Assembly (NCBI RefSeq): GCF_963676685.1
Contig: NC_092349.1
Coordinates: forward strand, 54,759,232 to 54,823,231
Reading direction: 5' to 3'
Origin: Mytilus edulis
Taxonomy: Eukaryota > Mollusca > Bivalvia > Mytilida > Mytilidae
Length of the DNA stretch: 64,000 bases
Shown here: in pieces, positions 56,261-64,000 of the stretch
Position numbering within the stretch: position 1 is the first letter of the stretch
How the letters are laid out: each line of letters opens with the position of its first letter
Position numbers and translations under genes: made by a program
The notes under the pieces: model-generated
Database searches by the model: none
What the model was told of the DNA's origin: nothing
The model's input: only the letters and a program-made list of their open reading frames with translations

Positions 56261-59200
56261 GTAAGTTAATTTTGTAAACTTTCAATATTAGATTTTACAT
56301 ACGATGTTAGTTAGATAAATATTAACTTCGAGCTGATGGTAATTTGAATGCACAATTTCTCATACGCTTAGGACCATTGATTAAACCGTTTCAATGTCAG
56401 TCTTTACTAAAGCTATCAATCAAATTTTATACGTTCAAGTTTGTCAAATTGCATCTGCAATGGTTATATTTTATACGAAACACTAAATATGTCATTTTGA
56501 CAACTCGAAAGCTCACAAAACTTTTAAAAAGACTTATTCCGGAGGAATATACATGATATAGTTAAAGTTGTAAAGTCATTAAATCGATCTATTGGGATTT
56601 TCTTGCTGCGTTGCAGACCAATCATCGGTGGCCTTCGGTTTTTGTTTTTAATTTCTTTGGTGTATCGTTGACACTTTCAACGTTTCCTTTCTCAAGTATA
56701 TTTACTTTTAAAAATGTGTTTGAATTACCTCAAACAGACACCAATCAAATCACATTTTAAAACATATAGCAAAGTCATATTGGAAAACATATTACTTCAT
56801 CCACCCAGTTAGAAAACAATTTTGAATATTGTACAGATGGGAACGTCTCTTAAGCAAAAATAGACTGGACGATCCTTAAATTGTGTTTGAAAATGCACTA
56901 GCGATTGAAGAGGGACAAAAGATACCAGAGGGACAGTCAAACTCAGAAATCGAAATAAACTGACAAAGCCATGGCTAAAAATGATAAAGACAAACAGACA
57001 AATAATAGCACACATGACACAACATAGAAAACTAAAGAATAAGCGACACGAACCCCACCAAACACTAGGGGTGATCTCAGGTGCTCCAGAAGGGTAAGCA
57101 GATCATGCTTCACATGTGGCACCGTCGTGTTGCTTATGTGATAACAAATTTGGTAAATAGTCTAATTCGGTAGGTCACATTCATGAAAGGGAAGGGGATT
57201 GTAGTTACGACGTAAGGAACATATCCGATATCATTTGTAAAACGGTTAATCCATAACGGTCAACCAACTCGTGATGGCGTCCGTAAAATTTACGAAGGGA
57301 TGATTCAAGATTCAACTTCACCATTTGAAACTCTTGGTTTAATAGTTTGCTTGTGAGCAGCAACTCTCTATTAAGAAAATCATGATAGGAAATGCCAGCG
57401 CGGGAATATAGTATCAATTGTGAGAGGTTTAGCTAGCTATAAAACCAGGTTCAATCCACCATTTTCTACATTAGAAAATGCCTGTACCAAGTCAGGAATA
57501 TGACAGTTGTTATTCATTCGTTTGATGTGTTTGGACTTTTGATTTTGCCTTTTGATTTTTGATTTTCCTTTTTGAATTTTCCTCGGAGTTCAGTATTTTT
57601 GTGTTTTTACTTTTTTTTGTGAGAAATATCTTTCCTGTATGCATATACATTGTATGCCGCAGGTGTTACTGTAGTGTTGCTACTTAGAAATGGAAAGTTC
57701 ACAATTGGAAAGCTGAAATCATCTGTTTTGTCGTAAAGTTTTGTTTTCAACCGACCCTTATTGTCAATTTGTAGATGTAAGTCAAGATATGAGGCGGACT
57801 TAACGGTATCTGTAGTATCCTTTATCTCTAGTTCGATGGGATAGATGCATTCAACATAGTCACCAAATTTTGAATTATTTAATGAAAGAACATCATCTAT
57901 ATAGCGGAAAGTAGAGTTAAAGGATATTGCTAACTTCTTATCTTTCTTCCTAAGAAGTTCCTGTATGAAGTTAGCTTCATAATAATAAAGAAACAAGTCG
58001 GCAAGAAGAGGGTAAAATTTGTTCCAATTGGAATGCCGACAGTCTATTGAAAAACAAGTTCTCCGATATGATTTAACCAGACCGACATTTCAGTGTAAAG
58101 TAAGACGTAGATTCTCTGAATATGACATAATATAAACAATAAAATCAACCAATAATATAGGATTAAACACGTTTTTTCTAGAGGTTATTGATGTGTAAAC
58201 CGGGGTGATTAACTCACAAACTGAATCAAAATCCGATGGGACTTTTATGTTAAGTTGGTGAGTAAGAGACCCGGTTTACACATCAATAATATCTAGAAAA
58301 ATGTGTTTAATCCTTGTAATTCGTCAGCCAAACATACGCCATTATTAATTTACATTATTTGTTTGACGGCTACTATATTTATCATCAAAAGCGCAATTGC
58401 ATGTCGTAACTAAGGAGTACGTCGCCATCTTGACTTTCTAAAAAAAACCATAAATGTCCGATAAATGCATCAGAATCTAAAATGAAATAGCACCTACCTC
58501 AAAAATTTCATTTTAATTAGATATTATCCGAATGCGAAGCGTACACGTAACGAAATAATCTTTCCCTTAAAAATTTTCATTCGTGTGACGTCGTGTTTTG
58601 CCATGACGTAAATTCGCCAAATCCTTCATGAAATTTCGCGTAATTTTTTTGTTTGTTTGTTTGTTATATATGCATTCGAATGGAAACAACTGTTATGCAA
58701 ATTGTTTTATAATCTCAATTTGCTGAAAATCCCAGTATCCTTGCAAGAATGTGTATCGCGCATGAATAGATTACGAAAGTAGTTTCGGAAACATGGTTTA
58801 TCAAAGTGTAAACCAAGAGAAAAATTCTAATTGACCAATCCAATTCAAGTATTTATAGATATGCAAATGATATAAGAATTGTTTTTGCATTTGACTTAAC
58901 TAAGAAATCCTATAAATCATTAAAAAGTAAAAATATAATTATGCATAATTTGGTTGTATGCGGAGGAGGCACACAATATCTATGTGAAAAGTTGTTTTTA
59001 ATGTTCATTGTTTTGTATTTTCTTTTAGGTTTTCAGTTTCGTATATTTAATCATAGTTTTGATTTCTGCAAGTTTACCATGTTTGATAACACATCCGGGC
59101 ATTCGTATAGAACACACAGGCACCGATGCATTTTTGAAGAAGGCTGAGTTTATAAACTTAACATTTTGGATGAACGTAGATAATTCAAAAGAGATGAATT

Positions 59201-59919
59201 TAGCAACCAGCGAACAGCCTAATTGGCTGAATAAAACGACTTTAGCAGTAAATTTCTTCTTTTCAATGGAGACAATATTACGTTTTCTTACATGTCCAGC
59301 CAAGAAACGGTTTTTGAAAGAATGGCTCAATATTTTGGATATTTACTTGTTTGTCATTATGTGGATACGGTATGAAGTCATAGAAAACTACGGTAATGAC
59401 TTGATAACTAACATACAATTGGCTTACTTTCTTTGCTTTTGTGAAGCAGTATCTGTGCTGCGTCTCTTAAGATTTTTTCGACTGGCAAAACAGTACAGTA
59501 GCCTACGGATATTGTTTATAACAATAAAAGACAGTGTAAAAGAGCTGTTGTTGCTTTTGATCACATTTTTAGTCTTTGGATGGATGTTTGCAAACTTGAT
59601 TTATTACACAGAAATAAGAGAACCAGATTCGTTCCCAAATATGTTAGTCGGCTTTTGGTGGTCAGTTGTAACGATGACGACTGTCGGTTATGGAGATGTT
59701 TACCCTGTTGGTCCACTAGGAAAGGTAGTTGGAGTTCTTTGTAGTTTGTGTGGATTATTAGTGTTGGCTATGCCAATAGCGATCATTGCGGGTAATTTTG
59801 ATAACTTATGTAGGCAAAATGAAGAACGTGAGGCTTACGCTAATGTGCAAATGAGCAAGAAACAAAAAGCATCAAAAACTGCATGCAATATATCAAGCAT
59901 TATCCCAGCTAACAAGTGA
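55805..59919 (+). CDS. Kv B: voltage-gated potassium channel-like subunit, two exons
   Basis: Paralogue of Kv A, 448 residues. Exon 1 (55805-56260) encodes the T1 domain (MDDKIFLNVGGTVF...). It has the zinc motif HX5CX20CC (HLPNHLC...ECC) and ends RLWLFLEKPSSSIWAR. Exon 2 (59029-59919) opens VFSFVYLIIVLISA (S1). It continues with S2 (FFFSMETILRFLTCPAKK), S3 (LNILDIYLF), S4 RLLRFFRLAK (about 297-306), pore TVGYGD (370-375) and S6 AMPIAII (P401-I402-A403). The intron is phase 0 (donor GTAAGT, acceptor TTTTCTTTTAG). As in Kv A, the two outer S4 arginines and the second PXP proline are absent. The S1-S2 loop is long and holds several N-x-S/T sites. AATAAA lies at 59933-59938. Confidence 0.92.
56261..57199. 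other. Kv B intron, 5' part
   Basis: Contains a dispersed repeat at about 56900-57199 (CGACACGAACCCCACCAAAC, GGGGTGATCTCAGGTGCTCC). No coding signal. Confidence 0.5.
57205..58080 (-). pseudogene. Penelope-like reverse transcriptase relic in the Kv B intron
   Basis: Minus strand. The 57996-57607 frame reads LFLYYYEANFIQELLRKK, then FRYIDDVLSLNN (YIDD catalytic motif), then ASYLDLHLQID and IVNFPFLSSN. Its upstream sequence (to about 58080) continues the homology (VGIPIG) through a stop and a frameshift. The C-terminal part (SSLRKFYGRHHELVDRYG) is in 57417-57205. The two pieces are separated by an inserted dispersed repeat. Penelope-like origin is from recollection of similar bivalve proteins and is tentative; an RT relic is firm. 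Confidence 0.7.
57425..57606. repeat. dispersed repeat inserted into the RT relic
   Basis: CCACCATTTTCTACATTAGAAAATGCC...GTCAGGAATATGACAG is shared with 47300-47460. It separates the catalytic and C-terminal parts of the reverse transcriptase. Confidence 0.6.
58160..58316. repeat. inverted repeat (46-bp arms) in the Kv B intron
   Basis: AGGATTAAACACG...TTATTGATGTGTAAACCGGGG pairs with CCCGGTTTACACATCAATAATATC...TGTGTTTAATCC across a loop of about 62 bp. Confidence 0.75.
59029..59919 (+). CDS. Kv B exon 2 (S1-S6 and C-tail)
   Basis: An AG at 59027-59028 gives the in-frame S1 start. The alternative AG at 59035-59036 would be out of frame. Stop TGA at 59917-59919. The C-terminal tail is short and lysine-rich (MSKKQKASKT). 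Confidence 0.9.
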   Translation, partial: VFSFVYLIIVLISASLPCLITHPGIRIEHTGTDAFLKKAEFINLTFWMNVDNSKEMNLATSEQPNWLNKTTLAVNFFFSMETILRFLTCPAKKRFLKEWLNILDIYLFVIMWIRYEVIENYGNDLITNIQLAYFLCFCEAVSVLRLLRFFRLAKQYSSLRILFITIKDSVKELLLLLITFLVFGWMFANLIYYTEIREPDSFPNMLVGFWWSVVTMTTVGYGDVYPVGPLGKVVGVLCSLCGLLVLAMPIAIIAGNFDNLCRQNEEREAYANVQMSKKQKASKTACNISSIIPANK

Positions 59920-61891
59920 TCAATGGATTAGGAATAAACAGGTAAAAAAAATGCCATACAACTATTCAGTTTGAGGTTATTCAAATAATGTAACAATTTA
60001 GAAAGTAAAACTTCCTATTAAAGGTCAATATAGTTTCCGGTTATTGAATTTAAAAAAAAGTAGGGGAGTGAATATTGATGCTGAGGCCCGGATGAGGCGT
60101 ATAATTTATATGGAAAAAGAATCAAATTGTATAAATAGGATTGTATATATAACTAGTTATTCCGTGTGTCTTCTGTATACATATTGTTCAGGAAATCATG
60201 TTCTTTCATTATGTGCATAAATTTGTTATTATTGCATTGTGAATTATTTCACTTATATGAAGCAATGCTGATGTGATTATATGTCTTGAAAATAAGGTAG
60301 CTACCATTTGATGTTTATGAGGGGATGGGGGCTAAAATTATCCTGACTATTTTTTACATAAACTGTCATCCTGACTTGTTTTTTTGTCAAGTTGTTCATC
60401 CTGACTTTTATCAAATTTCGTCCTCCCCTCCCCAATAATTATCAAATGGTAGCTCCCTAAATGGTTTAGTTTTTCGAACATATCTCTTCCAAAATCATAG
60501 AACACAATTAAAAAAAAGTGATTTATTTACAGAAGTTTACATAGTTAATAAATCAATCAATCCGCCCTGCATAAGAATACAAACTTTTCAATAAATATAA
60601 AACCTGCATTCAAAATGATCCTTAAGCTTGTAACCTTTTTTGTAGCTTGTATAATTGGCAATATTACTATTTTAAGCATTTACAAGAGAGATAATTCATT
60701 GGTACATTTTATAAAAGGAGAGGTCCTAGTATTACCATGTGGAACTCATGACTGAACTTCTCTGAAATGAGATACAATATGCCATGATCTTATCTCTTCT
60801 TGTTGTAAGAATTACCGTTTTTCACAAACGTTTAAGGAGTATGTACCCTTATGTTGATTCAATGCTAAACATATGGAAATTTTATAAAAAATCCACAGCA
60901 TTTATCCTTGTACCCTCATACTTGGCAATTTCAGGACTGATAGATATAAGATTATTGCATGCAGTGCTAGCATTGATTTCTTTAAAAAGAGTTTATTAAT
61001 GTAGCTATTGGTTAAAACAAATTAAAATATGAACCAAATCAAGTACACCTTTTAGGGTACGCTCGAGGTTGGTGACTTAGCACGAGGTATTTTGGAATTT
61101 ACAGGTGGCTTAGAACTTTTAAAAAAAAAATAAACACTAGCACATCATAGAAAAGCAAGTTAGTAATCTATATTTCAAATTTTATAACAAAAATCTCTGT
61201 AAAAAAGGCTGTGGATTTTCTATAAAAATCTTGGTTTATTTGCCACAAAGTACTCTTTTTCTATTAAATGCAATGAAACAATAAATGATAATGCTTTGCA
61301 TCAAGTTTCCCCTTGGTGTATGTACAAAATGGTCTATCTCTATTATTCATTACATCTGTAGTTTTGATACAATTGAAGTTTGGAAAATTCGTACAAAAAT
61401 GGCTACAGAAGGGGTTATAAACCTTAAGTGGATTATAGACAACCACATGCACGTTCTTTTCTTATTTTTACTTTGCTTCGTCTGAAATCATTAACAGGAG
61501 ATTATATATCACCACTCAAAACATTAGAAAATATTCCAGTCGAATAATGTACCATTAATTGCCTTTACCATGCTTACGACAAAAATACATGGCTTACCAT
61601 ATATATTAATTAACTGAAATAATTTATGAAATTCTTATAACAACATTAAGGGAGATCTGAGGATGAAATACATTCTGTGGAGATTAACAGAGATATACTG
61701 TAGACAAATCGTAATCACTACAATAGCAAACAAACAAGTCAACAATAAAAAAAAAAGGTCATACAAACAAAACACAAAGCAAAACAAAAATTTACCATAT
61801 TACAACAACACAACGACAGGATGTGTAAGTTCTGAGCCACGTTTAATGGATATAACCAAACATAGACTAAACAGTAAAAGTAATAATTTAC
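59920..61891. other. 3' flank of Kv B
   Basis: Holds the AATAAA at 59933, a palindromic element at 60297-60457, and otherwise AT-rich sequence. Open frames at 60784-60999, 61285-61485 and 61663-61917 have no recognisable domain and biased low-complexity composition. Confidence 0.5.
60297..60457. repeat. palindromic MITE-like element with GGTAGCTACCATTTGAT ends
   Basis: GTAGCTACCATTTGAT...GAGGGGATGGGG pairs with CCCCTCCCC...ATCAAATGGTAGCTCC. The centre has three copies of CATCCTGACTT or a close variant. Confidence 0.65.
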
Positions 61892-62480
61892 AAAATAAAT
61901 ATATTAGAACACTATGACACGCAATTAAGAAGACAAACCACGTCAGCACCTAGAATCTATACATCAAGACCATCGTGTATTATTTTTGAATTATATACGG
62001 AATATGTTTCAACAATGTATTGGTATCATCCGTTGTACCTGTTTACAAAAAGGACGAGACAAAACCCTGGTTGGTCAACTTTCTGCTAGGATACTAGTGA
62101 CGTATTTACGGATTTTCTACGCCCACTTTACAGTATACATATACATGTACGAGAAACATTTGTTGAGAGATACTAAATAGCAGCTTCTCTGAAATTTTGA
62201 CGAATGGGATATACATTTCTGAAATCGTTCGAATTCAAGGACGTGAAGCTGCTTCTCAGTTTTGTAATACGTCACTAGTATCCTAGCAGAAAGTTGACCA
62301 ACCAGGGTTTTGTCTCGTCCTTTTTGTAAACAGGTACAACGGAAGATACCAATACATTGTTGAAACATATTCCGTATGAAATTCAAAAATAATACACGAT
62401 GGTCTTGATGTATAGATTCTAGGTGCTGACGTGGTTTGTCTTCTTAATTGCGTGTCATAGTGTTCTAATATATTTATTTT
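61892..62480. repeat. long inverted repeat, 215-bp arms with 159-bp spacer
   Basis: 61892-62106 is the reverse complement of 62266-62480 with three mismatches and no indel. The similar open frames on opposite strands (61986-62180 and 62117-62386) are a by-product. No terminal motif or transposase was recognised. Confidence 0.93.
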
Positions 62481-63169
62481 TTTGGTATCCGTCTGTGACA
62501 CAAACTCAGTATAATTTCAACAACAACCTAAAAAAAAAAGCAGAAAGATTTCTTTCCATATGAGGTAAGTCATACCTGTGGTTTTTCCATATTGTTACTG
62601 TTAAGGTATCTACAAGAATATTGAGTGTTTTTAATTTGAAGTAAAATTGCAAAAAAGGAGCCATATTATTTTTAGAAAGTTTCAAGCGCCAATGTCCTGT
62701 TGCGCCTCCCTTGTAAGGTTGGAGCCTTCGCGGTTTCAAGAAGAGATTCAGAGGAGAATAAATAGTCTTCGTAAAAAACAATGTATATGAATCTTAATTC
62801 TCTCTCTTGTTTTTCCCACCGTTTTAAAGAATTTTTCTTTGTACAATAATGCTGAGCTAAAGGGCAAACATTAAAATTACTCAAAATGAAAGTACTAGAA
62901 GTATGTACTATTGCAAGTTTATTCAATCTGGCTAAATAGGACCCAATTCTCTTGAAAACATTCAGCTGGTGTATTGCCTTTCTTCACACGCCCTTTAAAG
63001 TCCTTTCCTTACCACAATAACTTGAAATTTACAGGAATTGACTGCATTTTAATTTTTGTTTACCAATCAATCAGCGCTCTGATTCTAATATAGATATAAG
63101 ATGGTCATTATCAGGACTGCTAAAAACAGAGTATTGTTATCAGCATAATTGTATAACGTACTATGTTTA
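62481..63169. other. intergenic DNA
   Basis: No gene or repeat that I can support. The minus-strand frames at 62506-62781 and 62672-62926 lack domains. Confidence 0.4.
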
Positions 63170-63990
63170 AAAAATAAATAAAGTATCGTTTATGAATGCA
63201 TTAAACAAAAGGGACCTAATATAGAACCTTGCGGTACCCCTTTTTGGAGGGCAGCCCAGCTACTTAGAACACTTAATTTAAATTTGCTGGTTTCTGTCAG
63301 AAAGATATGAAGATATAAAATATGAAGAAACACCATATGCCATATCCTTAAAAGTCATCTAATAAAATACCATGAGGTAAACTGTCAAACGCTTTTGATA
63401 AATCCATAATAACTGCAGCTGTATACCATTTGTCTAGCGCTTAACGATAGTCTCCCAGTAATTTGAGCAGCGTAGTCTGGCATCCGCGTCCTCTACGGAA
63501 AGCAGAGTCATATATAAGGATTAAAAGTGGAATCAAAGAGGTCATAAGGTCATAAAACTGTATTTCAAATATCTATTGATAGATCTTCGGTAAAAAAAGT
63601 AACACACTGACTGGTCTCAGTTTGATTTCTGTAGTGGGTCGTTCTGTTTTTGTAAGGGTGTAACTTGTGCTTCTTTCATTTGAACTGGAAATATATCCGT
63701 GTCTACAGTCAAATTTATAAAACTGGTAAGCTGAGGTGCAAGTACAGATTTACTTGTTTTAACTATCTTTGCTGATATCCTATCTGCTCCTGTTGTTTTT
63801 TCACATTTACTTTATTTTTTTTTTTTCCACCTTATCTGGTGCCACCTTTTGAAATTCAAATTTTGTATCTGTTTTCTCAGCAACAGTAACAAAATATTCA
63901 TTTAAAATATCTGATACATCTTTTGAATTATTTATTATTTTACTTTCTTCCAGTTAAATAGTCTTTCAAACTTGGTATGTGCATTTCTTT
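63170..63990 (-). pseudogene. decayed LINE reverse transcriptase fragment
   Basis: Minus strand. Scattered over several frames one finds TGADRISAKIVK, AFRRGRGCQTTLLKLL and KGVPQGSILGP, which are reverse transcriptase motifs of non-LTR retrotransposons. Multiple stops and frameshifts. A different family from the LINE at 31.4-34.1 kb. It probably extends beyond the window edge. Confidence 0.7.
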
Positions 63991-64000
63991 ATACAGAAAA

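Noticed and set aside
56344-56556. 70-aa frame just after Kv B exon 1
   Set aside because: Lies in the intron, starts after a clear GTAAGT donor and has no channel homology.
61986-62386. Two similar small proteins on opposite strands
   Set aside because: Similarity is caused by the 215-bp inverted repeat; the frames end in unrelated sequence and have no domain.

Overview
The window looks like nuclear DNA of a marine bivalve, most probably a mussel close to Mytilus. This is inferred from AT-rich sequence with GT-AG introns, a C1q-domain gene of the kind greatly expanded in bivalves, and many short dispersed repeats I associate from memory with Mytilus sequences. Nothing looks bacterial, and there is no operon, CRISPR array or phage.

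Three host loci and one interrupted ORF are readable. (1) Plus strand, 2829-10078: a six-exon SLC16/monocarboxylate-transporter-like gene, 443 codons, all introns phase 1, with introns full of small repeats. (2) Minus strand, 30636-29572: a complete two-exon secreted C1q-domain protein. (3) A head-to-head pair of two-exon voltage-gated potassium channel genes. Kv A is on the minus strand, with its T1 exon at 45655-45203 and its channel exon at 44432-43563. Kv B is on the plus strand, with exons 55805-56260 and 59029-59919. Both have the Kv2/3/4-type zinc motif HX5CX20CC and a TVGYGD filter. Both lack the two outer S4 arginines and the second proline of the S6 PXP hinge. A 4.76-kb tandem duplication (35284-40039 and 40040-44810) copied the Kv A channel exon, and the distal copy carries a nonsense codon. 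(4) A minus-strand ORF of unknown function (23450-23271 continuing at 14268-13993) is split by a retrotransposon.

The rest is mobile and repetitive DNA. From 14269 to 23268 lies a young BEL/Pao LTR retrotransposon with nearly identical LTRs. Its 5' LTR holds a nested 1,347-bp hAT-type element, and its gag-pol frame is broken at three points. From 25968 to 28093 lies a minisatellite of about 50 copies of a 42-bp unit, apparently grown out of an adjoining dispersed repeat. A damaged LINE sits at about 31409-34145, a solo LTR with heat-shock-element-like motifs at 46088-46681, a Penelope-like reverse transcriptase relic at 57205-58080, and a decayed LINE at 63170-63990. There is also a 1.5-kb TIR element with a mirror-symmetric 15-mer array (10864-12396), several palindromic MITE families and a 215-bp inverted repeat with three mismatches (61892-62480).

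Functionally, the host genes are a plasma-membrane solute transporter, a secreted C1q-type recognition protein and a small potassium channel cluster. They are independent loci and no joint pathway is implied. The strongest leads for something new are the unusual Kv pair, the HSE-bearing LTR and the symmetric 15-mer element.
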